A DNA stretch of 64,000 nucleotides from Epiperipatus broadwayi (lineage: Eukaryota > Onychophora > Udeonychophora > Euonychophora > Peripatidae). The notes below the pieces were generated by a model. It saw only the letters and a program-made list of their open reading frames with translations. It did no database searches and was not told where the DNA came from. The position numbers were made by a program, and so were the translations under genes. Below are positions 35,700 through 46,400 of this stretch, piece by piece (position 1 is the first letter of the stretch; every line of letters begins with the position of its first letter). Where the stretch lies: NCBI GenBank assembly GCA_028023455.1, contig JAQFVV010012405.1:9507923-9571922 (forward strand). The letters are read 5' to 3'.

Positions 35700-36830
35700 A
35701 TAACCATTTCAGATAAACATTCTTTAAGACTCTTACATAATTAAATAACCTTTGAAATGAGATATTTATCGCAAGCATTCTTTATTTTTCTTCTTATTTA
35801 GTTTAATAGAATGAGTAGATGACCGACCACGTACAGCATTTGTTTTCTATATATTTTGTATCTATTAAATACTATAATAAATCTATCGAGGAATTACATA
35901 AATTACCATTAAAGCCATTAAAAAAATAAATCTTACCAAAAAGACAAATATTATTAACTTATGAAAGGAATTTTACCTACTCAAGAATTTTCAATGAACT
36001 ATTTTCTTTAATAAAATTAATAAGACTTGCTAATATTATCGTAGACAAGATGAGACACAGTTGATTAAATCTGTTCAAATGTCTTTTAATATAAAACTAA
36101 CTGAAAAATTAAAAACAATCTAACGATTAGTTTCATTATAGAATTGTCCTCAATTAAGTGCCAATAACACTTATTATTTAAGAAGGTATTCCATTTAAAC
36201 TGTGAATAATCCAAAAAGCCACATGGTTTTAAACCGTAATACTAGCTTCCATTCAAATTACCAAAGTTTAGAAATATTTGGCCAAAATTATAATATTTTA
36301 TATTTCAATAACATATGATCCAAGGTGTTGTTACCATCAAAAAAATAATTGCTATAAAACAAATATATTCTAAAATTTGAAAGCAAAATCAGAGTAATTG
36401 CTGATCAAAATAAAGATTTTGAAAATTTGGGCCCCTTTTTACTAAATTCTTAGTAGAAAAAACTTCTAACTTATGATCGCAAATGAGATTTATAGTTTAG
36501 GTAAAGTTAAACAAACAGTAAATATCAATTAACCGATTTACTAAAATTGCTAAAAGCATTCCAAATATTCAATCACATTGAGAGATATAACAAAAAGCAA
36601 AAAACAAACAAACATAACAAAGCAGGGCTTTTCATTATCTCTGAAACTTTAATTATTTAGGAAATTATTAACGCTTCATTTTCTAGAGAGTCACCTAATG
36701 ATAAACAAAGAGTGATAACACATTCTTCTATGCTTACTTATACAATGCAAATATAATATTCTATTATTTCATGCTTTCAAAAATTGCTAATAATTTTGAC
36801 TGTCCAACAAATCTTTATGTTGTAATTGTC
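35700..36830. other. No recognised feature
   Basis: AT-rich; nothing identified. Confidence 0.45.
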
Positions 36831-36834
36831 AGTC

Positions 36835-37165
36835 ATTATCATCATTTTCAACCATTATTAATCCACTGCAGGATGTATGTCAATCTTCTCTGATCTCTTG
36901 CCTCTTTTTTCCACATCACTCTAGCACACATTCTTATTTCATCCATCTCACATATGGTCTTTTTTTAGGTCTTTACAATCTCTTACAATCAAGTTTAAGA
37001 TTTCAACTGTCCATTTATTGTCATACCTTCAATCAATTTGAGTCGCTTAGTTTTTTCAATGATACCATTAACACCTATTTGTTCTCTCACCCATATATTT
37101 CGTTTTCGATCTGTTCTTGTTACTTCTAACATGCTTCTCTCCATACTTCTTTTAGTGGTCTGAAG
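36835..37165 (-). pseudogene. RTE-type LINE, 3' end
   Basis: Minus-strand frame 37180-36995 reads LQTTKRSMERSMLEVTRTDRK then IWVREQIGVNGIIEKTKRLK, the RTE C-terminal signature; the HIARRDD stretch is deleted and the rest is out of frame. It ends in AATGATGATAATGACTG-like tail sequence at its 3' end (36830-36850). Confidence 0.75.
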
Positions 37166-37342
37166 TGTATATATGTACATATGTTATAATAAATTATACA
37201 CACAATACTATGTTTATATATATTAAAAGCTATAAAAACTTAATTTACATAATTTAATTTAAATCTGATTTTTTAATATTAATTTTATATTTGCATAAAA
37301 TTAATATACTTAATGATAATTTTATTTTTTTCATACGTCAAA

Positions 37343-37414
37343 TGCATTGACCGGGAAACGAACCCGGACCAGCTGCTTGGAAGGCAGCTACGCTAACCGC
37401 TAGGCCACCAACGC
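37343..37414 (-). tRNA. tRNA-Gly(TCC)-like gene
   Basis: A 72-nt cloverleaf on the minus strand. Acceptor GCGTTGG pairs with TCAATGC (two G-T wobbles), followed by discriminator A. It has A-box-like TGGCCTAGCGG, anticodon loop CTTCCAA with TCC, and a T arm with GGTTCGTTTCC. Length and sequence closely follow eukaryotic tRNA-Gly(TCC). There is no T4 terminator in the next 20 bases on the minus strand, so it may be a pseudogene or a tRNA-derived repeat; two related but worse tRNA-like copies lie at 39180 and 56368. Confidence 0.7.
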
Positions 37415-37490
37415 ATTAATCAAAAAAATTATTGTTTAAATGCAAAAGCGTTGAATAAAAATTGCATTTAATTTGTAGTTAATTATATAA

Positions 37491-37595
<105 letters not shown>

Positions 37596-37599
37596 CTGA

Positions 37600-38150
37600 A
37601 TTAGATAAATATTGGAGTAATATATTTGTGATATTTTATGTAAGTATTCAACATAAGTTCTTGTACCGTTAGGAATATAACTCTGACTGAAAATTTTAAT
37701 GGGTTCTAAAAATATATTTCTCTCTTTTTCAGCAATAATTTATATTTCTCGTCATCCTTTAAAAACTTAATGTTCACGAAATATTTACGTTTATTTGAAA
37801 GCTCAACTTATAAATTTTAATCAACCTTTTTATTATTATTAGTTTTCTATTTTCTAATACCAAAATTTCCACTTATCTTAACACCTTATAAATAATGATA
37901 CAAACCCCATGCATAATATTACACTTTTCCTAAAAAGAAATACTTCAGATTATAATATATCCATACGCAAACAGATTTTGAATTTAAAAATGAAGCCTAA
38001 TGATTATACATCTCCCTCTATATAAAACTAATAAATAATTTATATTTTGTGACAAAAAAGTACCTCAAAAATAATTGAAGCAACTAATTACAACCCTTCA
38101 ACATTTTTGGATTTCTCATCTCCTATAGACAATTTCAAAAGTTAATTAAA
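37600..38150. other. No recognised feature
   Basis: AT-rich; nothing identified. Confidence 0.45.
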
Positions 38151-38154
38151 AATC

Positions 38155-38405
38155 TATAGTCATCATCATCATTATCAACCATTATCAATCCACTGCAGGA
38201 TGAAGGTCTCTCCAAGTTTAATCCATCTTCTTCGATCTTTAGCTTCTCTTCTCCACATCACCCCTGCATACTTTCTTATTTCATCCATCCATCTCACATG
38301 TGGTCTCTTTCTGGGTCTTTTACAATCTCTTGGAATCCAGTTTAAAATTTCAATTGTCCATCTATTATCATCTCTTCTAACAATATGTCCAAATCTATAG
38401 TAAGA
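38155..38405 (-). pseudogene. RTE-type LINE, 3' end (short)
   Basis: The minus strand encodes the RTE tail: RRDDNRWTIEILNW, then RDCKRPRKRPHVRWMDEIRK, AGVMWRREA, and FILQWIDNG at the end, followed by a (ATC)n-type 3' tail at 38160-38172. Of the RTE ends here it is the best preserved, but only about 80 codons remain. Confidence 0.8.
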
Positions 38406-38477
38406 ATGCAGATATCTATATGGGTTAAACCATAAGGATCTTTTTATGACTTATTAAAGAAACACAAATTTACGCAC

Positions 38478-38510
38478 CCGCGCGCGCGCGCGCACACACA
38501 CACACACACG
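38478..38510. repeat. (CG)n(CA)n alternating purine-pyrimidine tract
   Basis: About seven CG then nine CA dinucleotides, a rare GC-rich run in this AT-rich window and a classic Z-DNA-prone sequence. Confidence 0.95.
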
Positions 38511-38519
38511 CTAGTTTAT

Positions 38520-39175
38520 ATGGCTAAAGTGAAATATAAAATTGAAATCAAATAATAATGACATTATATTTTCAGATGATTCTATTTATCTTCAACGTAT
38601 AAAATGCTCCATATATTTTATTGCAGCCATGGTTGGCATTTTTAACAGATGTCGTTTGAGAACTTTTATTGCCTTTTTTTATTAAAAAATATAATTTATT
38701 TATAACAAGATAACATTGAATTTATATATACATTAATAAAATAAATCTGAAAAGAAAAGACATGAAAATAATTAATCAACATCTGTAAGATTATGAAGTA
38801 ACTATGTTTCTTCATGCAATTTCCCTGGAGCCAATAACTTGTCTCTAGATTTAATTTTGTTCATACTTTCCAAATAAACTTTCCAAGGGCTAAGATTTGT
38901 TTGATTAAACACAAACGTGCATCTTGTTATCCATACTGAAAATGAAAATAAAAATAGCCATTGTAATGAGAGAAAAAACTTCACTTTTAAATGAATTTAA
39001 GAGTGACAGCACTTTTATTGCTTTGTCGCTAAAAATATTTTTTTGGCATTAAAAGAAAATTTAAAACTACAACTATTTCCATTTATATTAACCAGGACAT
39101 TATCATATGATGAAGTCTGGTTTTCAAGTTGATACATTTCATTCCCTGGCGGAAATGTGTTTTTTTTTCCATATG
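38520..39175. other. No recognised feature
   Basis: AT-rich; short frames only. Confidence 0.45.
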
Positions 39176-39179
39176 GCAT

Positions 39180-39269
39180 AGCATCGGCCGGGAGGCGAAC
39201 CCGCAACAACCGTCTGCAACCAACTGCTTGCTTTCAAGGCGGCTGCGCTGACCTCTCGGCTAACAACGC
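39180..39269 (-). pseudogene. tRNA-Ser-like pseudogene
   Basis: The minus strand starts GCGTTGT, has an A box TAGCCGAGAGG, an anticodon-loop-like CTTGAAA (TGA), a long variable-arm-like insert and a B box GGGTTCGCCTCC. At 90 nt it has the length of class II tRNAs. The anticodon stem needs an extra base and the acceptor pairs imperfectly, so it is probably not functional. Confidence 0.5.
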
Positions 39270-39693
39270 TTGAGTTGTTTATCTATTCAAGACATTAATA
39301 AAACTTTTCCCAAAAATTATCCTTAAAAGACTACAATCAAAGTTGTTTTCAAGTTCTCAGGCACCTTTTTATTTAAAATGAAAACATTAATTATGTATTT
39401 TTGAAGATCCAGAAACAAAGCAACAAAGGAAAATAATAATAATAATAAAACTAGGAAATTACTAACAAACCAAATTTTCTTCACCATATTTTACAGCCAT
39501 CTACTACTAAGTTTGAGTTATCAATATATCTTGATAGTAATTCTATAATACATACATCTCCAGACACCAATTTCTGGCATTTGATTTCATCAGCGGGTTT
39601 TCAGAATTTTATGCAATTAGCATGCATCTTTTATAACTTCATACTATTCAAGATAATGTTTTCCTGAAGGTTTATGATATTGGTATTGTAGTT

Positions 39694-39948
39694 ATATTTA
39701 TATACTGGACTATTTCCATCATTTTAATATTAGGTATTGAATATCTTTAGAAAAATTTTCTTTAAATGTTCCAATCACATTCAGATACTAGTAAGAGCAC
39801 ACATGTTAGTATATGCAAAATGCCTCAAGAGGTGTAACTCTCCTCTCTTCTTCAGATGTTGCTGGTCTGGGCAGTACTAGCATGGAAATCAAACCCGAAC
39901 CGTTAAATTCTTGAATTCTGAATTTTAAGGTAGCACTCTAACCAACTG
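39694..39948 (-). repeat. Left inverted terminal repeat of PLE-B
   Basis: Read on the minus strand: tRNA-like A box (CAGTTGGTTAGAGTGC), B box (GGTTCGGGTTTGATTTCC, spread by an insert), CTGAAGA at 39849-39855, a GAGAGG...CCTCTT stem, then a tail ATTCAATACCTAATATTAAA...ATGATGGAAA. It matches 44682-44940 in the same order. Confidence 0.75.
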
Positions 39949-40079
39949 AATCATCCTACCAAAGGCAACAGTAAGTAGAAATTTCATATTCTTATCTATG
40001 AGGTTCCTCCTGATTTATCAATTTCCTAAGAGCAAAGTTGATAAGCAATTTCCACACAATATATATAGTTGTATTAGAT

Positions 40080-41167
40080 TGACTTATTAGGTTATTCACC
40101 ATTGTAAGTGATCAGCTTCTTTTAATTTTTTTCTTTTTACCGTTTCCTCTCTACAAAATATTTTTGTATTTTCCCAATTGAACATATGTTCAATGGTATA
40201 TACATGATCTGCTACTTTAGACACATCTGTTTTTTCTCTCTTTTAACCATTAGCTTGTGTATTTGCAATCACTTTTCAGTGGATGGTTGGTCTCAACAAC
40301 ATACAATTTTTCACATTCACATGGCATTTCAGAGATGCAGTTTTTGCTTTTTAGCATTTCAAGTTTAGGCTTTGCAGATGTTAGAATTCCTCATAGTGTG
40401 GTATGACTTTGGAAAGTTGTTCTGATGTTATATTGATTGCAGATTGGTATGCATTGATACACTACAGTACCAATAATTGTTTTTCCTTTTGAAAATTGTT
40501 TCTGTTACCTATTTAAGTTTTTCTTAATAAATCTGATGAATAACCATTTTTCATAAGAGTTTATTATAGATCTTTTCTTTTTTCAAATTGCTGGTTTCTG
40601 AACAAATTGCTTTTACTCTGTTTTATAGTGGTAGTATAACACGATGTTGTGTGTTTCTGGTGCAATTGGATGTAAATGCTAAGTATTTTCCTGTATATGT
40701 GGGTTTTTAATAAACTATAGTTTTGATTTTGCCATGAAGGAGTCTTGTAACAAGAAACTCTAAGAATGCTAATTTTTGTCCCTTGCTCTGATTCTATTGT
40801 GAATTTAATTAAAGGGGATATGTTGATGTGTTTCCAGAAAGTTTGTAGCAGTGCTGTACCATGTGATCATACATAAAATCTATCTTTGACATAGTGAAGT
40901 CAAACTTTAGGTGGATATGGAGTAATTGTTATGGCTATGGTTTCAAGTTCTTTTATGAAAATATTGCTAATCATTGTTGACAATGGTGAGCCCATAGTCA
41001 CTTCTTGATTTTCTTGGCAGAATTCTATATTGTTTTAAAGTAGGTTATTATCATGCAAAATGTTAATAGTTCCATTATACTATCAATAGAAAGAGTTGTT
41101 CTGGTTTGTAAGCTATTATGTCCATTTAACCTTTTCCTTACAATAGACAATGCTTCTTCACATGATA
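40080..41167 (-). pseudogene. PLE-B RT palm and GIY-YIG part, decayed
   Basis: The minus strand gives SCEEALSIVRKRLNGH (frame 41294-41025), EVTMGSPLS near 40990 (the G-S-P-L-S loop before the catalytic box) and LHYVKDRFYVW-like sequence, where the catalytic YVDD is mutated to YVKD. Farther on come CHYTTTIKQS-like and PCECEKLYVVETNHPLKS (40240-40330), a degraded GIY-YIG core, then DHVYTIEHMFNWENTKI. Several stops and frameshifts; the altered catalytic Asp alone would make it inactive. Confidence 0.75.
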
Positions 41168-41175
41168 CATCAAAC

Positions 41176-43697
41176 CAGGAATAGTCAATCTTTATATACC
41201 CACTGCCCAGTTTTGTATCTCTGTTAGTAGTAAAATTTTCTAACCACCCACTGGTTTCACAGTAATGATGATTTATAAAGTAGGGAAGTAACATTACCTT
41301 ATAAAATTTATAAAGCAGAGTTGCACAGCAAGCTAAAGCATATAATAATAATTACTTATCAAATACTTTATGTTGGACTTTCACTAAGTTTTGCAGAAAA
41401 AGCTTTATAAAACAACTTACTGTAGTTAAATCTATCTTTTTTATTTATACTTTGTATAGATAGAAGCATGAAGTCTGATGAAATTACATTTAATTAATTA
41501 AATTATTAATGAGATCCCTGAGCTTGATGCTGTGAAACTAAATGCTGGATCTCTGGCTCAATTTTTGTAAGGAACAAATGAAGGTCTCCTCTTTCGGAAA
41601 TATTCAGGCAGTTTCTTTCTTTGGACATAATAGGATTAACAGCATTAAACCTGATTCCACAAGATATGAGGTAGGAAAAGGTATCAATAAACTGAATATT
41701 ATTTCCCACATATTTGGATATAAGACAGGCATTTTTTTTATTTTGCCATAGGTTTTCTCATATCCATCCCTATCAAATTTATGTTTATTTTCTTCATCAT
41801 ATCTAATTTCCAACAGTTCTTCTTGGCAAGTTGTAGCAGCCCCTTCAATATTTGCGATAAAAGGATTTTTCATCCTTTCATACACCTTCAATTTCAAAAT
41901 ATCTTCAAATCGTTTTTCCATGTCCAATTTAAGTTCGTTGAGGTGGCTACTGAATCTGTCAATATCCTCTGGAGTTATATCATCTTTTATAGATGATAAT
42001 TCAGGAAACTGATGAAATTCTGTCTTCAATAGATTATAATGAAGTAGTTCAAGATTATCAATAAATAATGACACAATGCTTTGGGAACCTATAAGAGTTT
42101 TATTAGCTCATTGAAGCTGCAAATTGACATCATTAAATCTCTTGAAAATATCTGCCAAATAAAAGGCATCATTCTTTTCTGTTTTTAACTGTTGACATAG
42201 ATTGGTTTCGTGATTACTTTCAAAAAATTGTATGAGACTATCATATAATGCTACAAAATGAGCCAAAAAGGTGCCCTTTGACAGCCACCAAACTTCTGTG
42301 TGCAAAAGTAAGTATTAAAATCTTCATTGTTGTACTGGCAAAGCTGTCAAAAAATTATATCATTTTTTGCATTGGATTTGATCTTGTTTACGGCTTGAAT
42401 TATTATAGTTAATGATGAATGGAGACTTGTACTTAATGTTGTCCTATAAGATGTTGTCTGTGCACCACGCAATGAATACATAAAACCTTTGGCACTTCTT
42501 CCTTCAAATTAGCAAAAAATCCACAATAACGGCCAAACGAATATTATTTTTTGAAAAGTATGATTTCACAGTATTAAATATAGATAATCTCTTTGTATCT
42601 GTAACGAGATTTATTGTGAATAGCATTTCTTCTTGTAATGTATTGTTTTAATCAAAATAACATACATATGCCATCAATTAAGCGGTATTATCTTCAATAG
42701 TAGACTCATCCAATTGCATAGAAAATGAAGAGGTTTGGAGAATACTTCTAAGTTTTTTTTCAACATTAACTGCCATTTCTTCAATTTGTTGCTTTACTGT
42801 GCTATCACTTAGGGGCAACATTTTTAAAATTTCAGGTATATCTTGATGCATTACTGTTGAGATAAATTATTTTATAGAGGATATTATTACAGTTTCTCCA
42901 ATATTATAGTTTTTATCACTTTTTGCAATTAATTGAGGCAATTAATCCATCTTCATTTGCTGCATGTTGTTTCTTAAATGTTGCAATGATTGTTTAACGA
43001 TTTTGAATTTTTTTATATATTTCATGAAAATAAAATATTCAATGGGCTTGTCCTTATCATTTGGATGCTTTGTAGCAAGATGTTCTCACAATAAACTTGA
43101 CTTCATTGCCTCATTGGATAATGTTTTATGACACACTAAATGCATTGGGTGTTGTTCATTTACAACAGATTCTATGAAACCCATCTTTAGATACTCTGGT
43201 AAATAGCCACGAGGGTATTTCTTTTTTTGAGACATGGTACTCACAATATTTCATAATATTTTGTTTGAAACTGTAGGCACATGCTCACTTTCACAAATCT
43301 GCAAACAAAAGAGCCTGTACCATAAATAATCATCTATGCAAGCTTCTCGCACATCGTGGATTGGGTTTGTGGGGAGGGAGAGATGTGCAAGCTATTCTGG
43401 GACAAGGCTCTTTTGTTATCAGTCACACTATAGCTCAATTTAGTTTTACTTACATAACATGAACTAAATTTATGTGCAGGAGATACAAATAGTATATTTT
43501 CAGAAATTTAAATTGTCATGGGGAATTTTATGAGAACTTAATGAAAATGTTTTTAAATAATGCTATGAAATTTTTTTAAGAAGTCAATTAAATTTAAAAA
43601 AATAAAAGTGCTTCAGTATCGGACAAAACCCCTACCACCCACCATGAAGACTTGAATCCCCATTAGTGAGCAGTAGGGACCAGGTTGATTACCACTG
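41176..43697 (-). mobile_element. hAT DNA transposon inside PLE-B
   Basis: The right end reads inward CAGTGGTAATCAACC and the left end CAGGAATAGTCAATC, typical hAT terminal repeats. The flanking 8-mers CATCAAAC (41168-41175) and CATTAAAC (43698-43705) are the expected 8-bp duplication with one later change. The element is 2522 bp with a minus-strand transposase pseudogene. A further inverted repeat (ACAAAAGAGCC near 43311 and GGCTCTTTTGT near 43409) lies between the right end and the start codon. Confidence 0.85.
41506..43235 (-). pseudogene. hAT transposase (SCAND3/FAM200-like), decayed
   Basis: From ATG at 43235 (MSQKKKYP) comes a BED-finger-like segment (HLVCHKTLSNEAMKSS, REHLATKHP), then catalytic-domain remnants (MQLDESTIEDNTA; the first Asp region), EVWWLSKGTFLAHF and the C-terminal dimerisation region (FRNEIF-like PNMWEIIFSLLIPFPTSYLVESG) ending in HLVSQHQAQGSH at 41506. 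These are the landmarks of hAT transposases that were also domesticated in vertebrates as SCAND3/FAM200 genes. Stops occur in the first half (for example at about 42871) and a frameshift near 41650, so it is dead. Length, about 575 codons, is normal for the family. Confidence 0.85.
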
Positions 43698-43705
43698 CAT
43701 TAAAC

Positions 43706-44680
43706 TTTCCACATTGAAATTTACTGGTATGTCAATTCTTTCAATTTTCAGGTTCTTGATTAATTCTACAAAGTGTCTAGAATCCCAAACAAAGGATTGG
43801 GTCTTGTACAGCAAAAGACTAAGACTTAGAGAAGAAATCTTGACAAATTTTGGTAAGGTAAATTTCTAGAACTAACAATAGATCTTAATGGAACATGATT
43901 CTATGGAATTTAGGTCGATCATAAAGATGAAGAATTTTGCTGAAATATAATGTTAGTTTATGTTTACCTGCGATACTTTCTGAGTAATGTTTGTAACGTT
44001 GTTTCTATACTCAGTATTGGATTTTTTGCCACTTTTCTGTATTGCCCTGCTGTGAGGAGTTCTTGTATTTTATTGTCATAATCAGATGTATCCATTACAA
44101 CTGTTGCATTGCCTTTGTAAGCAGGAAGAATAATTATAGATTTTATCTAATTTGAGAAATTTAATTGCTTTACTTTCATCATAGCATAAGTTTGACTTAA
44201 ATTTTTGTTGCTTCTCAAGTGTTCTTTTTATTTTCCAGCATAATTCTGCTGCTTCTTCTGAAGACAATTTTTGAGGGATTTTCAATGACTCCCATTATAT
44301 CTAATAAGGAGATATTAGATATGGCAAAGTTTAATCCTTTTTCAAGAACAGAAATTTCAGCAATTGTTAGATACTTAGGGCTGAGGTTTTTAACAGATAG
44401 ACCTAGTACACTGCTTGGTACCTTATGATTTTTGATATTCCCATGTAGATTTGCAAGTTTTTTTATTTGGCATTATTTTATTTTTTCCATGTAATGTAGA
44501 ATATGATTTTCTCATTGCATGAGAAACTCTTTTGAAATCTTCATCTGTAAGTTTATTTTTTAGAAATCATTCTACATTATTAATGGAATGTAAGGTTTGA
44601 TACTTGGAAAACCCATTGAAAATTTATTTGTTCTATTAACATAGCTTCTTGCTCTCTGAGTAATTTTTTCAGCTTTTCTG
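43706..44680 (-). pseudogene. PLE-B N-terminal and fingers region, decayed
   Basis: Minus-strand pieces give LSPKYLTIAEISVLEKGLNF, EEAAELCWKIKRTLEK, KSNLCYDESKAIKFLKLDK (frame 44285-44082), a degraded KGNATVVMD-like run, and TQSFVWDSRHFVELIKNLKIE near 43740-43810 just before the hAT insertion. This is the order seen in the N-terminal half of PLE proteins. The breakpoint falls in the conserved segment that holds the first catalytic Asp. Confidence 0.7.
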
Positions 44681-44681
44681 G

Positions 44682-44940
44682 GAGTGGTTAGGGCATTATC
44701 TTAAAATTAGGTATTTAAAAATCTATGGGTACAGGTTTGATTCTCATGCTAATACTGCCATTGGTCAGGCCAGCATCATCTGAAGAACAGAGACTACATC
44801 TCCAAACATTGTGCATATACTAACCTATATGCTATTACTAACAGTTGAATGTAATTGGAGTATTTAAATAAAGTTAACTTTTTTAGAAGTCATTCAATAC
44901 CTAATATTAAAATGATGGAAACAGTGCAATATATAAATAT
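44682..44940 (+). repeat. Right inverted terminal repeat of PLE-B
   Basis: The plus strand has A-box-like GAGTGGTTAGGGC, B-box-like GGTTTGATTCTC, CTGAAGA at 44780-44786, an AGAGA...TCTC stem and AAAC, then ATTCAATACCTAATATTAAA and ATGATGGAAAC. It is the partner of 39694-39948. Confidence 0.75.
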
Positions 44941-44949
44941 TTAATATAA

Positions 44950-45480
44950 TACTTTGAAATTCAGCAAAACTTATAGCTTTTATACAAACCAACCAAAAGC
45001 TTACTACCAATGAAATGTCATATGACTTTCTCACTTTTCTTGAACCAACTTCCGTAAGTTTAAGTTAACAAAGATTATTAAATGATAGGGATACAATACC
45101 AACATTCCCTTATCAATTTTTAACTTTTGCCTTTACCAGTGATTTTTGAATTTTAAGTTATTAGTTTTGGATACCATGATAAAGGCAAAACCCAAAAACC
45201 AATCATGAATGGTGGGTAAGCAATACCATCTACTGCTCTTTTTTTTTTCCAAATATACAATAGATATGATTAGATAAAATGAATAGGAATACTCTTGGTA
45301 TCAAATCATTATGTAATTTAAACGTAATAAAAATAATTTAAAATCAGTTATGTATTTATAGAAAGCTTTATTGAACATATTGTTTTTATTAATTAAAGTA
45401 CGTATAATTTATTGGATAGGGAAAGGATAGCAAACCTAATTGATGAAATTAGATTTGACAAAATGTATGTTAAAAGTCTA
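44950..45480. other. No recognised feature
   Basis: AT-rich; nothing identified. Confidence 0.4.
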
Positions 45481-46400
45481 CATATTTTTAAAATACCTAC
45501 CAACCATCTAAATGTCTCAATAGAAATAATGTATAGAGATAAGTAATTCAAATCATTACAATTTACTTTCAAGGATAAATTGTATATTCACTAATTTGAC
45601 ACAAACATTTTAGATAAATCCATTAATGATCACTATTAATCATGTATTAAGCCAGAGATTAATCTCTAATCCACATATAACTTAATATCTTAGCAAAAGA
45701 TTAATGTATATTAGTTCATCTAAACACATAGAATAACTCAAATTCATCTCCCCTTTTCTATGTGTAATATCTTTTTAAAAGCTCTTCAAATCTCCACTTC
45801 TTTACAGTTTCCTGTAAGATAGAAATAAAAACATCTGAAAAGAGAAATGATCTCCAAGATATATATTTTATGGTGAACTAACATATCAGTTGGACCAACT
45901 GACTATTTTTTACATATATCCATCATTTGTTCAATATTTATCACTATCAAGCCATTACAGTTTGATTTACAAGAATCAATTTTCTGTCCTCCAATCTTTA
46001 GCACTAATCACTTTAGATAAATCATTAATGATCATTATTAATCATTTATTAAACTATAGTGTATCTCTAGCCTTGATATAATTTTGACATCTCAGTTAAA
46101 GATGGATGAAAGTTTAAAGTACATCTTAATATATTACAAATGGTAAAGGGGAGATAAAGTTAAGTTAATGTAAACCTTAACCGAGATGTCAAAAATTTTC
46201 TCTTGGCTAGGGATAATCTTTAGTTTAATAAATGATTAATGATAATAATTAACGTATTTATGTGAAGCGATTGGTGCCAAAGTTTTGTGCAGAAAGTTGA
46301 CTCTTGTAAATGAAATTGTAATGATTTGATATTAACAAATACTAACTAAATGATGGTGAAAACATTTTTTAGGGATAGAGACTTGGGATAACTACCGAGC
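45480..46400. repeat. Family B foldback with hammerhead-like relic
   Basis: The arms around 45890-46105 and 46170-46390 are inverted copies (AATCATTAATGATCATTATTAATC, ACATCTCGGTTAA-type blocks and CTTGTAAATGAAATTGTAATG answered in reverse). A third, direct partial copy lies at 45540-45700. On the minus strand, 45925-45845 reads CCAACTGATATG...CCATAAAATATATAT, then CTTGG, an eroded version of the hammerhead at 34089, with the CTGATGA and GAAA boxes both damaged. Non-coding. Confidence 0.55.

Larger units (their letters stand above)
39694..44940 (-). mobile_element. Penelope-like element PLE-B, split by a hAT element
   Basis: A minus-strand PLE bracketed by inverted repeats of about 255 bp (39694-39948 and 44682-44940). 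Its N-terminal RT part lies at 43706-44680 and the rest at about 40080-41167. Between them a 2.52-kb hAT element has inserted with an 8-bp target duplication. The inverted repeats contain tRNA-like A and B boxes on the inner side and a hammerhead-like core on the outer side. Diverged and full of stops, it is much older than PLE1. Confidence 0.75.
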
